A stretch of DNA of 64,000 bases, taken from the NCBI RefSeq assembly GCF_003987065.1, contig NZ_PIPY01000001.1, positions 124,001-188,000 of the forward strand, read 5' to 3'. Both the position numbers and the translations under genes were made by a program. This stretch comes from Pseudidiomarina insulisalsae. Its GTDB lineage: Bacteria > Pseudomonadota > Gammaproteobacteria > Enterobacterales > Alteromonadaceae. The notes below the pieces were generated by a model. It was not told where the DNA came from. It made no database searches and saw only the letters and a list, made by a program, of their open reading frames with translations. Positions 53,497 to 64,000 of the stretch are shown here, piece after piece (position 1 is the stretch's first letter; every line of letters begins with the position of its first letter).

Positions 53497-54716
53497 TCGC
53501 CGTTGCCTTTAGCACCATCGGGCCGTCCGGGTAAGGTATTAATAGCGACTGTGGACAATACCACGAAGCCCGCCGACACCAGCAGACAGGTAATAAGCCC
53601 GTAACTTTGATACAGCCAGCCTGAGAGCACGGTACCTAATAAGCGTCCAGCAGCATTGGCCATGTAATAAAAGCCGACATCCAGCGAAACGCCATCGGCT
53701 TGCGAGTAAGAAACGATCAAATAGCTATGCAGGCTCGAATTAATCGCAAACAGCACGGCAAAAAGGCTCAGGCCAATAATCATACTGGCCGCTACCGGGG
53801 CCGACTGCCACAGCGCCAGCGCCAGTAAAATCGGGCTCAAGCTTAAGATGGCGCCCCAAAATACGGCTTGATTACGAGGTGCAACGTCGGCCTTTTGCGT
53901 AAACCGTGGTGCAATACTTTGAACTAACCCATAAATAATCACCCAGCCAGCCAAAAAGCTACCCACTTGCCAGTGATCCCAGTCCAGTTGGCTGGCAAGA
54001 AACACGGGTAAAGCCACCACAAACCAAACATCCCGGGAACCAAATAATAGAAAACGGGCGCCAGAGAGAATATTCACTGCGTGGCTTTTGGAGAAAATAT
54101 CTTTGAACTTGGGCTTATGCTTTGCAACGCCCATCTCTTTATTCAGGATACAAAGACTAGTTACCCACACGATGAGCAGACCTGCAATCATCGCCAATAG
54201 CGCGCCGCGGAACTCCAACAGGGTCAGCAACAGCCCGCCGAGAAAGAAGCCGACGCCCTTGAGGGTATTTTTCGAGCCTGTGAGCAGTGCTACCCATTTG
54301 TACAAACGACTTTGCTGTTCATCGGGTACCAATAATTTAATGGTGCTTTTCGCGCTCATTTTGTTCAGGTCTTTGGCAATACCCGATAACGCCTGCGCAC
54401 CCATTACCCAAAGCACTGTCAGCATGGAGCTTGGTACCAACAGCAACGCCAGCGCCACTACTTGCAAACCCAAGCCCATATTCATAGTATGGTTCAGGCC
54501 CCAGCGAGCACCCAGCCAGCCGCCGAACAAATTCGTGACCATGCCGAAAAATTCGTAGAATAAAAACAACATGGCTACTTCCAGGGCGCTATAGCCCAGC
54601 TCGTGGAAGTGCAACACCACCAACATGCGCAAGGCACCGTCGGTCAGCGTAAACGCCCAGTAATTGCCAGTCACTATCATGTACTGGCGTACTTCAGCAG
54701 AAAGCTGCGCTAACAT
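53493..54716 (-). CDS. arsJ: Organoarsenical efflux MFS transporter ArsJ
   Basis: A 407-residue, 12-helix MFS transporter. ArsJ exports 1-arseno-3-phosphoglycerate, made when arsenate replaces phosphate in the GAPDH reaction. Marks include [25 protein letters not shown] at the N-terminus (cited in parts: [19 protein letters not shown]), the [16 protein letters not shown] helix and [19 protein letters not shown] in the central loop, typical of ArsJ. Its start overlaps the GAPDH stop by 7 bases, the standard arsJ partnership, and it closes the ars operon. Confidence 0.94.
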   Translation of the reverse strand: MLAQLSAEVRQYMIVTGNYWAFTLTDGALRMLVVLHFHELGYSALEVAMLFLFYEFFGMVTNLFGGWLGARWGLNHTMNMGLGLQVVALALLLVPSSMLTVLWVMGAQALSGIAKDLNKMSAKSTIKLLVPDEQQSRLYKWVALLTGSKNTLKGVGFFLGGLLLTLLEFRGALLAMIAGLLIVWVTSLCILNKEMGVAKHKPKFKDIFSKSHAVNILSGARFLLFGSRDVWFVVALPVFLASQLDWDHWQVGSFLAGWVIIYGLVQSIAPRFTQKADVAPRNQAVFWGAILSLSPILLALALWQSAPVAASMIIGLSLFAVLFAINSSLHSYLIVSYSQADGVSLDVGFYYMANAAGRLLGTVLSGWLYQSYGLITCLLVSAGFVVLSTVAINTLPGRPDGAKGNGD

Positions 54717-55711
54717 GCACCTACTCTCGCCACCAGCTCAACGGCGCGATTCGCATAACCCCATTCGTTGTCGTACCAGGCATAGACTTTTACCTGCGTG
54801 TCGTTAATGACGCGCGTCGATAAAGCGTCGACAATGCTAGAACGTGGATCGGTACGATAGTCGATCGACACCAGCGGACGCTCCTCGTAGCCCAGAATAC
54901 CTTCAAGCTCGCCTTCTGCGGCTTCACGCAGTAATGTATTCACCTCGTCAACACTGGTCGCACGTTTCATTTCAAACACGCAGTCGGTCAGGGAGGCGTT
55001 CGCAAGGGGTACGCGCACTGCATGACCGTCAAGACGGCCTTCCAGCTCGGGGAAAATTTCAATGATTGCCGTGGCAGAGCCTGTTGAAGTTGGAATCAAG
55101 CTCTCTCCGCAGGCACGCGCGCGGCGCAGATCTTTGTGAGGGGCGTCGAGAATGGTCTGGGTATTGGTGACAGAATGAATGGTGGTCAGCGAACCGTGTT
55201 GAATACCAATTTTCTCGTGCAGTACTTTCACTACCGGCGCCAGGCAATTGGTTGTGCATGAAGCCGCAGTAATAATGCGATGTTGCTCGGGGTCGAACAG
55301 ATAATCATTGACGCCAACCACCAGATTTAGTGCACCAGACTCTTTCACCGGTGCCGAGACCACTACCCGCTTTACGCCTTGCTTCAGGTAAGCATTGAGT
55401 ACCTCAACAGATTTCATCTTACCGGATGCCTCGAGGACGATATCGCAGTCACTCCAGTCGTTTTCGGCAATGGTCTTAAATTTCGTCAGTGGAATTTTGC
55501 GCCCATCAATGATCAGCGCCGCGTCCGCTGCTTTTGCTTCACGCTGCCAGCGGCCATGGACTGAGTCGAAGTTAAGCAAATGCGCAAAGGTCTCGGCAGT
55601 GCCGCCGGGATCATTGGCGCGTACTACTTCAATGTCGTCGCGCTCACTGGCAACTCGCAATGCCAGGCGACCGATACGACCTAAGCCGTTAATACCAATT
55701 TTTGTGCTCAT
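54710..55711 (-). CDS. ArsJ-associated glyceraldehyde-3-phosphate dehydrogenase
   Basis: A 333-residue GAPDH: Rossmann start [15 protein letters not shown], the catalytic Cys in [14 protein letters not shown] (near 152) and the C-terminal [11 protein letters not shown]. In ars operons this paralogue converts glyceraldehyde 3-phosphate plus arsenate to 1-arseno-3-phosphoglycerate, which ArsJ exports. Placement between the ArsC-ArsR fusion and arsJ assigns it to detoxification rather than glycolysis. AGGACAGGAT precedes the ATG, 9 bases after the upstream stop. Confidence 0.95.
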   Translation of the reverse strand: MSTKIGINGLGRIGRLALRVASERDDIEVVRANDPGGTAETFAHLLNFDSVHGRWQREAKAADAALIIDGRKIPLTKFKTIAENDWSDCDIVLEASGKMKSVEVLNAYLKQGVKRVVVSAPVKESGALNLVVGVNDYLFDPEQHRIITAASCTTNCLAPVVKVLHEKIGIQHGSLTTIHSVTNTQTILDAPHKDLRRARACGESLIPTSTGSATAIIEIFPELEGRLDGHAVRVPLANASLTDCVFEMKRATSVDEVNTLLREAAEGELEGILGYEERPLVSIDYRTDPRSSIVDALSTRVINDTQVKVYAWYDNEWGYANRAVELVARVGAC

Positions 55712-55720
55712 ATCCTGTCC

Positions 55721-56437
55721 TTACCTTGCTGTCTGATAATTTAAATTGTAGTCGTTGACAGTGTTGATGACATGCCGCATCCAGTCGGGTAATGCAGGAT
55801 TTATGCGGTAATGTACCCATCTTGCGGTTTTTCGATCGATCAGAAGTCCGTAATCACGAAGCTGAGCCAGATGCCGCGATACTTTAGGTTGCGACATACC
55901 CGTGGCCTCCACCAGATCGCATACGCACAGCTCGCCATGTTGCGCAAGCAAAGAAATCATCTGCAACCGTAGCGGATCGGCCATTATTTTAAAAAAACTC
56001 TGCGGGCGGTCGAACAAATGTCCCCGATCGGACGCATGCGACAGAACGCGTAAAAACATCTCGATTCGTTCTTTAAGCTGCAGTGCCGTCCTGTCAAATA
56101 GCTCAAGAGTATTACCTGCCACAGGATCAGCAAAATCCCATGCCAGAAAGTTTTGGCTTGCGAACCGGGACTGGCACTCGTGACGGGTTCGATCACACAA
56201 GCTGATGATGTAATCGAACTGCTGGCCGTCAAACTCAGCTAAACGGCTTGAGCGCAGCCCTGATGTTGTAAACCCTAATTTTTCAAGTGCTGCAAGTGCT
56301 CTTTCGTCCGGTTGCGCGGGCTCGGTACCAGCACTTTCCGCCACGAAATCAGCGCCACCGAGTTGCCGCAGAATAGCTTCTGCCATTATTGAGCGGGCAG
56401 AATTCGCCGTACACACAAATAAAACTCGAGTTGTCAT
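55721..56437 (-). CDS. ArsC-like phosphatase domain fused to ArsR regulator
   Basis: A 238-residue fusion. Residues 1 to about 135 are a low-molecular-weight PTPase/thioredoxin-type ArsC-like domain, with the P-loop CTANSARS (Cys9, Arg15, C-x5-R) and Asp in WDFADPV. Residues about 145-230 are an ArsR/SmtB winged-helix repressor, with LCVCDLVEATGMSQPKVSRHL; the Cys pair in ELCVCDL is the likely As(III) sensor. One chain could reduce arsenate and sense the product. The frame stays open to 56494, but the ATG at 56437 gives a clean ArsC start. First gene of the ars operon; its own operator overlaps the promoter. Confidence 0.9.
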   Translation of the reverse strand: MTTRVLFVCTANSARSIMAEAILRQLGGADFVAESAGTEPAQPDERALAALEKLGFTTSGLRSSRLAEFDGQQFDYIISLCDRTRHECQSRFASQNFLAWDFADPVAGNTLELFDRTALQLKERIEMFLRVLSHASDRGHLFDRPQSFFKIMADPLRLQMISLLAQHGELCVCDLVEATGMSQPKVSRHLAQLRDYGLLIDRKTARWVHYRINPALPDWMRHVINTVNDYNLNYQTAR

Positions 56438-56461
56438 TGTCGTCTCAGGCTTAAATATTAT

Positions 56462-56483
56462 ATATATGGTATTCCGCATATAT
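56462..56483. promoter_or_regulatory. Putative ArsR operator (inverted repeat)
   Basis: ATATATG, an 8-base spacer, CATATAT: a perfect 7-bp inverted repeat 25-46 bases upstream of the arsC-arsR ATG. It overlaps the -10 box of the predicted promoter and sits between divergent arsR and the GGDEF gene, as expected for autorepression. Confidence 0.65.
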
Positions 56484-56494
56484 TTTCGGTGCAA
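56466..56494 (-). promoter_or_regulatory. Putative sigma-70 promoter of the ars operon
   Basis: Minus strand TTGCAC (56494-56489) and TACCAT (56471-56466) with a 17-base spacer; each box has 4 of 6 consensus bases. The inverted repeat at 56462-56483 covers the -10 region. Confidence 0.5.
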
Positions 56495-56561
56495 GACGTT
56501 TCTCGCAAAATAGCATGATGTGAATTACGCTTAAATAGCGAATGACAGAGGGGAAATCTGC

Positions 56562-57650
56562 ATGGTGAGCACGGAACGCAGCATTGCACTGCAGCCACAG
56601 TTTTGGCAACTTGCACGTCAGGCCTGCCTGATTGGTATCGGCGTCAACACGATCTTTTTCGGTGTTTTTTTGTACCTTGACGCACGGATTCTGGCCTGGG
56701 TGAACGTTATCAGCGTGCTTATGTACAGCTGGGCGTTTTCTGCGTTTGGCAAACGTCAGAATACGCTGGCAACCGGCCTTATCTGGACCGAAGTAGTATT
56801 ACATGCAGCCTTGGCAACGCTATTAATTGGTTGGGATAGTGGGTTTCATTATTATCTGTTGCTTTTCTTCCCGGCATTGGCCGTAACCCTGCGCGGTCCT
56901 ATGGCGCTGGCCGCAATGATTGTACAGTGGTGCTTTTATATCGGTCTTTATCTTTTGAGTTATTGGTATCGGCCACTACGTCCAATTTCAGATGAAGCAC
57001 TGTTAGGTCTTAACTTCTTCAATTTAACGGTCGTCGTGGCACTATTCGGCTTTCTTGGTTTTTATTATGTGAGAACCATTAAGGTTGCCAACCGCAAGCT
57101 CAACACCCTCGCCAGTGTAGATGAGCTTACCCAATTGCTTAATCGTCGGCAGGTAACGGCCCTCGCTGAGGCCGAGCTGGCGCGTTCAGAGCGCAGTCAG
57201 TTAGTAGCATCGGCCATGCTGCTTGACGTCGATCACTTTAAATTGATCAATGATGTTTATGGGCATGAAAAAGGCGACCAAGTGCTTCAGCATCTTGCTA
57301 AAATCATCACGCGCGAGCTGCGCCAGCATGATCTGGTAGGCAGATGGGGCGGCGAAGAATTTATGGTATTGTTACCGGAAACGGATCTTAGCTTGGCTGA
57401 ATCCATTGCCGAACGCTTGCGCAGTGCGATCGCCAGCCATGCCTGGGAGACCAACCTCGGCCACGACTTACGCGTTACCATTAGCATCGGAGTAAGTGAA
57501 AGTAAGCCCAACGAAACCTTGACCCGCCTGATAAAACGCGCTGACAATGCGCTCTACATCAGTAAAGATGAAGGCCGTAATCGGGTGACCGTATTGCAGG
57601 ACCTTAGTAAAGAATCCGAATTAGCCAAAGAAGTGTCAAGATCTCAATAA
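56562..57650 (+). CDS. Membrane-bound GGDEF diguanylate cyclase (six-helix N-terminal sensor)
   Basis: A 362-residue protein. Six hydrophobic helices fill residues about 18-172 (for example IGVNTIFFGVFLYL and VVVALFGFLGFYYV), a MASE-like integral sensor, followed by GGDEF at about 185-350. The loop WGGEEFM is intact, preceded at the I-site by RQHD, so an active, feedback-inhibited cyclase is likely. AGGGGA precedes the ATG. Divergent from the ars operon and 3 bases upstream of the yjbQ frame, although a link to either is not implied. Confidence 0.9.
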   Translation: MVSTERSIALQPQFWQLARQACLIGIGVNTIFFGVFLYLDARILAWVNVISVLMYSWAFSAFGKRQNTLATGLIWTEVVLHAALATLLIGWDSGFHYYLLLFFPALAVTLRGPMALAAMIVQWCFYIGLYLLSYWYRPLRPISDEALLGLNFFNLTVVVALFGFLGFYYVRTIKVANRKLNTLASVDELTQLLNRRQVTALAEAELARSERSQLVASAMLLDVDHFKLINDVYGHEKGDQVLQHLAKIITRELRQHDLVGRWGGEEFMVLLPETDLSLAESIAERLRSAIASHAWETNLGHDLRVTISIGVSESKPNETLTRLIKRADNALYISKDEGRNRVTVLQDLSKESELAKEVSRSQ

Positions 57651-57668
57651 AGGATGGTCAAAAACGCC

Positions 57669-58091
57669 ATGCAGATGGTACAACGCGAACTCATTATTCC
57701 CGCCAAGTCCCGTGGTTTTCACTTAATAAGTCGCGATGTAACGGGCGCACTACCGGAGCTTACCCAAGCCCAACAGGGGCTATTGCATGTGTTTATCAAA
57801 CATACCTCGGCGTCGCTGACCATTAACGAAGACGCCGACCCTACGGTGCGGCAGGACTTTGAAAGCCATTTCAACGAGATGGTTCCTGAGAACGCTGCAT
57901 ATTACCGTCATACTTGTGAAGGCCCTGACGATATGCCAGCTCATCTTAAAGCCAGTATTCTCGGCTCTAGCCTTACGATTCCGGTTACCGATGGACAACT
58001 GAACATGGGTACCTGGCAGGGCATTTACCTGGGTGAGCATCGCGATCAGGCTGGTAGCCGTACGCTGGTACTCACCCTGACGTATCAGTGA
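57669..58091 (+). CDS. YjbQ/UPF0047 family protein (secondary thiamine-phosphate synthase-like)
   Basis: About 140 residues. Family motifs are clear: PAKSRGFHLIS, HTSASLTINEDADPTVRQDFE, DDMPAHLKASILG and GTWQGIYLGEHRD. E. coli YjbQ shows weak thiamine-phosphate synthase activity; the real role is unsettled. The frame opens at 57654, but the ATG at 57669 gives a start consistent with the family and is preceded by AGGATGG at a slightly long spacing; 57675 is also possible. Confidence 0.92.
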   Translation: MQMVQRELIIPAKSRGFHLISRDVTGALPELTQAQQGLLHVFIKHTSASLTINEDADPTVRQDFESHFNEMVPENAAYYRHTCEGPDDMPAHLKASILGSSLTIPVTDGQLNMGTWQGIYLGEHRDQAGSRTLVLTLTYQ

Positions 58092-58196
58092 CATGCGTAA
58101 AAAATTGACTTGTTAGAAAAACTGAACTTAACTGCCTGCAACAAGCACCTGGTAAGTTAAAGGTTCTGTTTCGTGGTCACATAAAAAGGAGTGTTT

Positions 58197-58796
58197 ATGA
58201 ATAAGCTGATTTCTGCGGCTGCACTTGCTGCCGTTCTGACGACACCGGCGGCCTTCGCCTCTGAGCGTCCGGTGTATGATTACGTCACCCTGAACTATCT
58301 CTCAACCGATATTGATGAGGGCGATCTGGGGTTTGATATCAGCCCTGATGGCTTCGAGTTTGAGGTGTCAAAACGTGTGTCCGACTACCTGTATTTTATC
58401 GGTTCCTACAACAAGCTGAGTGACACCGTCAGCTTCTCGGGCATGAGTGCCGATTATGATGTTGCACAGTTACGCGCTGGTGTGGGCTTGCTGTACAGCG
58501 CCTCAAAACAAACCGACTTGTTTTTTGAGCCAACGCTGGTGCATTACAATGTTGATGTAGAGGATATGGACTCCAGCGATACCGGTTACGGTGTCAAAAT
58601 TGGCTTTAACCATGCATTCAGTTCGGTGTTTCATCTGAAAGGCTTCCTCAGCCACGTCAATGTTGACGACGTGAACGATAACACCTACGGAGCGGAAGGT
58701 CGTATCTTATTCACTGAGCGCTTCCACGGTATTATCGGCGCCGAAGCAAATTCCGACGATAAACTGTTCCGGATAGGCCTCAGCCTTACCTTCTAA
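58197..58796 (+). CDS. Small outer-membrane beta-barrel protein
   Basis: A 199-residue protein with a signal peptide (LISAAALAAVLTTPAAFASE, cut near residue 21) and alternating polar/hydrophobic strands, ending in Phe (RIGLSLTF), the outer-membrane sorting signature. About eight strands are likely, as in OmpW/OmpX-size barrels. Function unknown. AAGGAG at 58186-58191 favours the ATG at 58197 over the GTG at 58191. A strong bidirectional terminator separates it from katG. Confidence 0.85.
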   Translation: MNKLISAAALAAVLTTPAAFASERPVYDYVTLNYLSTDIDEGDLGFDISPDGFEFEVSKRVSDYLYFIGSYNKLSDTVSFSGMSADYDVAQLRAGVGLLYSASKQTDLFFEPTLVHYNVDVEDMDSSDTGYGVKIGFNHAFSSVFHLKGFLSHVNVDDVNDNTYGAEGRILFTERFHGIIGAEANSDDKLFRIGLSLTF

Positions 58797-58806
58797 TGGT
58801 ATTAAA

Positions 58807-58840
58807 AAGGCGCTCCATGGGCCGAGCCCTGGAGCGCCTT
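58807..58840. terminator. Bidirectional rho-independent terminator between the barrel gene and katG
   Basis: AAGGCGCTCCA and TGGAGCGCCTT pair as an 11-bp stem, with a nested GGGC/GCCC stem in the loop. A run of five A (58804-58808) upstream serves as the T-tract for the minus-strand transcript; the plus-strand side is followed by only a short TTGTTC. Confidence 0.75.
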
Positions 58841-58864
58841 GTTCACTGTCACTTAGCTGCCAAT

Positions 58865-61105
<2,241 letters not shown>

Positions 61106-61192
61106 TTAGCAGATGTCGATATACAACTTTTCTACTATAGTCGACTTCTCTTCGATTGAGAGGGTGTGAATTAATTGAAAAAACAGATTAGC

Positions 61193-63094
61193 CTAATCGG
61201 CAATTACGATCTGGTTACCACCTTGCTGTTTGGCTTGATACAGTGATTTATCGGCGCGTTGAATCAGTGTGCTTAAAGTATCGTCGGCGCGTATGCCGGT
61301 GCAGCCAAAACTGACCGTAAGCACCTCAAGCGAGCCTTTCGAGCTAAAGCGATGCTCAATCGCCAATGCGGTAATGGCGCGTTGTAGCTTTTGCAGCCGC
61401 TGCTCAACCTCTGCTAGCTGTTCCGCCCGAATTAACATGACAAACTCTTCGCCACCATAGCGATACGCATGCGCCTGCGATACCTGGTTAAAGAGCTGAC
61501 TCAGCGCTATCAACGCCTGATCACCGGCTTCGTGACCATAGTTGTCATTAAACAGTTTAAAGTCATCAATATCGGCCAGCACAAAGTAACAGCGCTCATC
61601 GGTTTCTTTCAGCGCGCTCTCAACATCCTTCTGAAACGCGCGCCGGTTCAGCAGACCGGTCAGACCGTCCAGATGGGCAAGCTCATCAAGCTTACGGTTG
61701 GCCACTTGCAAGTCGCGGGTGCGCTCTTCGATGCGCTGTTCAAGTTCTTCGTTAGCTTGGGTAAAGCGCGCGGCCATGATACGAAACGCGTTGAGCACCT
61801 GCCGCACTTCACCGTAGCTGCGCATTTCAATTGCGCTTTGCTTGGCAATGGCCGCGTAATTTTTCTCGTTCATTAGCGCCGCCATACTGGCCAGCTGAGT
61901 CAGAGGCCGGGAAACCTCACGATTAACGAAATAAAACACCACGAACAGCACTACGGCCACTAACAGACAACCCATCACGGCGATCACCAGCGGTAAGTAC
62001 AAGGCCTGATCGGCAATCAGCGCCTTCGGGTAAACAGAGAAGTACCACCACTCGGGGGTCTGCAGCTTCTGCACCAGCACCAGATAGTCATCGTCAATTT
62101 CGTCCCAGACCTGCTGCGTGACACTTTCGGGCGCTTGCAATAAACGTGCGGCAATCTTCTGATACAGCGGATCTGCGTAATTTTCCGGGGTCAGCGTATT
62201 GGCCTCAGCACTGAGTCCATTGCCCAGGGTCGAGCTGGCAATCAGCGCGCCCCGCTCATTCAATACGTAGCTTTCAACACCTGCGACTGTTGTTTTGCTC
62301 AGATCGTCAGTCAGCGCTTCCAGACTGACATCAAAGCTGGCGTTCACTAAATGCTGACCGTTGTAGTCAAGGGGGCGCTGATAGGTAATGGTCCACAAGT
62401 CAGCGGAATGATCGTGATATAACCCCGTCCAGTTAGGTGTGCGGGCAGGGTTATCCTTCTGCAAGGTAGATTTAACGGTCGAGAAATTGGTGATTATCAG
62501 ATCTTTTGCCGCTTGCCGTCCCCAGGGCTGGTCAAGCGAGTACAGCGCGAGAACGTTTTCCGGCAATGAGAAATGGCTGTTAGTTACCTCAGAACGCCAG
62601 GCCGGCCCCATATCATTGAGCACCATGGTACTAATGACAATGCGTGCTTTTAATTCGTCGGTCAGCGGCGCTGGCCGCGGTCCGACAAAAACACTCATAC
62701 CGCGAAAAAAATGCTGGTCGTACTGTGTGCCGGTGAAAAAGCTTTCTTTCAGGCGCAGCACCCCGGGAGAGGTTTGCTCAAACCAGGCATCGAAATAAGC
62801 GACGAAGCGCGGGTCATCAGCGAAGGTCTTGTAGCGTGCCAGAAATTCCTGCGCCAGTAACTCACCTTGCGTTTCAATTTCGGACAAGTGCATCTGGTTC
62901 GCGCGCAGTTTGTCCTCAACTTCCTCCTGAAGCTGCGCTATCACGCGCTGTTTTGCCTGCGGATACGCTTGCCAGAAAGTCGTCGCAATAGTTACCAGCA
63001 AAAGCACAAGCGAAACGCCCACCACGTGCCATAATAAACGCGTGGTTAACTTTTTTCGTGGTTCGTCGCGACGCTCTGTGCTCGAATTTGTCAT
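61193..63094 (-). CDS. Cache-domain membrane GGDEF diguanylate cyclase
   Basis: A 633-residue sensor. N-terminal helix (about 20-42), a long periplasmic region (43-360) of Cache type, a second helix (about 365-390), a HAMP-like linker (about 392-445), a coiled coil ([24 protein letters not shown], about 450-475) and GGDEF at 478-633. The loop YGGEEFV is intact; at the I-site position the residues are QVSQA, with no RxxD, so feedback inhibition is not expected. It reads an extracytoplasmic ligand to make c-di-GMP. Transcribed toward katG (96-base gap). Confidence 0.91.
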   Translation of the reverse strand: MTNSSTERRDEPRKKLTTRLLWHVVGVSLVLLLVTIATTFWQAYPQAKQRVIAQLQEEVEDKLRANQMHLSEIETQGELLAQEFLARYKTFADDPRFVAYFDAWFEQTSPGVLRLKESFFTGTQYDQHFFRGMSVFVGPRPAPLTDELKARIVISTMVLNDMGPAWRSEVTNSHFSLPENVLALYSLDQPWGRQAAKDLIITNFSTVKSTLQKDNPARTPNWTGLYHDHSADLWTITYQRPLDYNGQHLVNASFDVSLEALTDDLSKTTVAGVESYVLNERGALIASSTLGNGLSAEANTLTPENYADPLYQKIAARLLQAPESVTQQVWDEIDDDYLVLVQKLQTPEWWYFSVYPKALIADQALYLPLVIAVMGCLLVAVVLFVVFYFVNREVSRPLTQLASMAALMNEKNYAAIAKQSAIEMRSYGEVRQVLNAFRIMAARFTQANEELEQRIEERTRDLQVANRKLDELAHLDGLTGLLNRRAFQKDVESALKETDERCYFVLADIDDFKLFNDNYGHEAGDQALIALSQLFNQVSQAHAYRYGGEEFVMLIRAEQLAEVEQRLQKLQRAITALAIEHRFSSKGSLEVLTVSFGCTGIRADDTLSTLIQRADKSLYQAKQQGGNQIVIAD

Positions 63095-63102
63095 AAAATA
63101 CT

Positions 63103-63133
63103 CTTAACCTGGCCTGCGGTTAAGGTTAACCTT
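63103..63133. promoter_or_regulatory. Nested GGTTAA-type palindromes upstream of upp
   Basis: CTTAACC (63103-63109) and GGTTAAG (63118-63124) form a 7-bp inverted repeat, and AAGGTTAACCTT (63122-63133) is a perfect palindrome. They lie between divergent genes, 64-94 bases before upp. Could be a regulator site; no regulator is assigned. Confidence 0.35.
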
Positions 63134-63196
63134 TTCGAGCGCACGCGTCATCACATTCGATGTTCTTGCCAAAATAGTCTTGTCAAAGAGGAAACC

Positions 63197-63826
63197 ATGG
63201 CACTACATGTAATTAAGCACCCCCTGGTGCAACATAAACTGGGACTCATGCGGTCTGCTGGAATTTCCACGAAAAGCTTCCGCGAGCTGGCTAATGAGTT
63301 GGGTAACCTGCTCACCTATGAAGCCACCAGCGATTTTGCGCTCGAAACCCATACCATTGATGGTTGGGAAGGCAACGAAGTCGAGGTGCAGCGTCTGCGT
63401 GGCAAAAAAGTCACCGTCGTGCCTATTTTGCGGGCCGGCATTGGCATGCTTGATGGCGTTCTTGGCTTACTCCCTAGCGCGAAAGTAAGCGTGGTGGGTC
63501 TGTATCGCAACGAAGAAACCCTCGAGCCGGTGACTTACTTTGAAAAACTGGCAGGCGAAATCAGCAGTCGCACCGCCCTTGTTATCGATCCCATGCTCGC
63601 CACCGGCGGCACCATGATCGCAACACTCGATATGCTGAAAAACAAAGGCTGCAAAGATATTCGCGTGCTGGTTCTGGTCGCAGCCCCCGAGGGCGTTGAG
63701 CGCGTACTGGCGGCCCACCCTGAAATTCCTATTTACGCCGCCGCCCTTGATGACCACCTAAACAAACAAGGGTATATCGTGCCAGGCCTGGGTGATGCGG
63801 GCGATAAAATCTTTGGTACCCGCTAA
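63197..63826 (+). CDS. upp: Uracil phosphoribosyltransferase
   Basis: Salvages uracil by joining it to PRPP to give UMP. The 209-residue length and sequence are standard: the conserved N-terminal [12 protein letters not shown], the PRPP-binding motif [19 protein letters not shown] and the C-terminal [17 protein letters not shown]-type uracil loop (GLGDAGD). AGAGGAAACC precedes the ATG. It stands alone with palindromes upstream. Confidence 0.98.
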   Translation: MALHVIKHPLVQHKLGLMRSAGISTKSFRELANELGNLLTYEATSDFALETHTIDGWEGNEVEVQRLRGKKVTVVPILRAGIGMLDGVLGLLPSAKVSVVGLYRNEETLEPVTYFEKLAGEISSRTALVIDPMLATGGTMIATLDMLKNKGCKDIRVLVLVAAPEGVERVLAAHPEIPIYAAALDDHLNKQGYIVPGLGDAGDKIFGTR

Positions 63827-63889
63827 CTTGATCTTTCCCGGGCATTTGCGTCTACACTATAGGGACACTTACAGAAAAGGAGGTGCTTT

Positions 63890-64000
63890 ATGAAACGTAC
63901 CGCAACTGCAAATTGGAAAGGTGGTTTGAAGGATGGTAAAGGCACAGTTTCAACCCAGAGCGGAGTGCTTGACGCTCAGCAGTACTCTTACGGCACACGC
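63890..64000 (+). CDS. OsmC/Ohr family peroxiredoxin, N-terminus only (partial)
   Basis: The open frame from 63890 runs to the window end and reads MKRTATANWKGGLKDGKGTV followed by STQSGVLDAQQYSYGTR. GKGTVSTQSGVL matches the start of OsmC-type thiol peroxidases, which reduce organic hydroperoxides. A near-perfect Shine-Dalgarno (AAGGAGGTG, 63877-63885) lies 4-5 bases upstream. The catalytic cysteines lie beyond the window, so OsmC versus Ohr cannot be settled, though GKGTVST favours OsmC. Confidence 0.85.
   Translation, partial: MKRTATANWKGGLKDGKGTVSTQSGVLDAQQYSYGTR

Overview
The window reads as chromosome of a free-living, probably marine gammaproteobacterium. The ubiE-ubiJ-ubiB-tatABC and gmk-rpoZ-spoT blocks, YajQ, SpoT starting with MYLFE, and many GGDEF proteins fit the Alteromonadales; Idiomarinaceae (Idiomarina/Pseudidiomarina/Aliidiomarina) is my best guess, from general protein resemblance and moderate GC, not from a search. 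I see no rRNA, tRNA, CRISPR array, insertion sequence or prophage. Genes are packed very tightly: the longest gene-free stretch is about 175 bases (26302-26476).

Layout. 1-6420 (minus strand): ubiquinone synthesis and Tat export (ubiE, ubiJ, ubiB, tatA, tatB, start of tatC), then recG and trmH. 6541-11309 (plus): an RluA-type pseudouridine synthase, then a three-gene acyl/acetyl set: exported M20 amidohydrolase, acetyl-CoA hydrolase/transferase fused to a GNAT domain, and a histone-deacetylase-like enzyme. 11306-14577 (minus): an acyl-CoA synthetase and a GNAT-nitrilase fusion. 14729-26301: a NhaC-family transporter behind MetJ boxes, ridA, the gmk-rpoZ-spoT block, a LemA/M48 protease pair, a lipoprotein hydrolase, and the methionine genes metY and metX-hom, both also behind MetJ boxes. 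26477-36357: YajQ, two c-di-GMP enzymes, a permease, dGTPase, an APC transporter and a cryptochrome-DASH gene interrupted by an amber codon. 36480-43453: an exported M24 peptidase, a LOG-family protein, an NTF2-like protein, a D-amino-acid PLP enzyme and a Fur-boxed TonB receptor/PepSY pair for iron uptake. 43643-53496: a giant AAA-GAF-GGDEF protein, MscL with a cysteine-rich tail, a Baeyer-Villiger monooxygenase/hydrolase/SMP-30 operon and a PAS-GGDEF-EAL protein. 53493-56437: an arsenate operon (fused ArsC-ArsR, GAPDH, ArsJ). 56562-64000: a membrane GGDEF protein, YjbQ, a small outer-membrane barrel, an exported KatG, a Cache-type GGDEF protein, upp and the start of an OsmC-family gene.

How the parts work together. 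Three MetJ-type operators tie metY, metX-hom and the NhaC-family transporter into one methionine regulon, arguing that the transporter carries methionine (MetT-like) rather than sodium. Six GGDEF proteins plus the c-di-GMP binder YajQ make this a dense second-messenger region with varied inputs (PAS, GAF, AAA/TPR-like, six-helix membrane, periplasmic Cache). The arsenic genes encode the 1-arseno-3-phosphoglycerate route with enzyme and sensor fused in one chain. The BVMO/hydrolase/SMP-30 operon looks like a ketone-to-ester/lactone-to-acid route.

The strongest candidates for less-described biology are the AAA-GAF-GGDEF protein, the amidohydrolase / acetyl-CoA hydrolase-GNAT / deacetylase operon, the BVMO-hydrolase-lactonase operon, MscL with a zinc-ribbon-like tail, the dispersed heptamer repeats, and the interlocked stop codons and hairpins at convergent gene ends.
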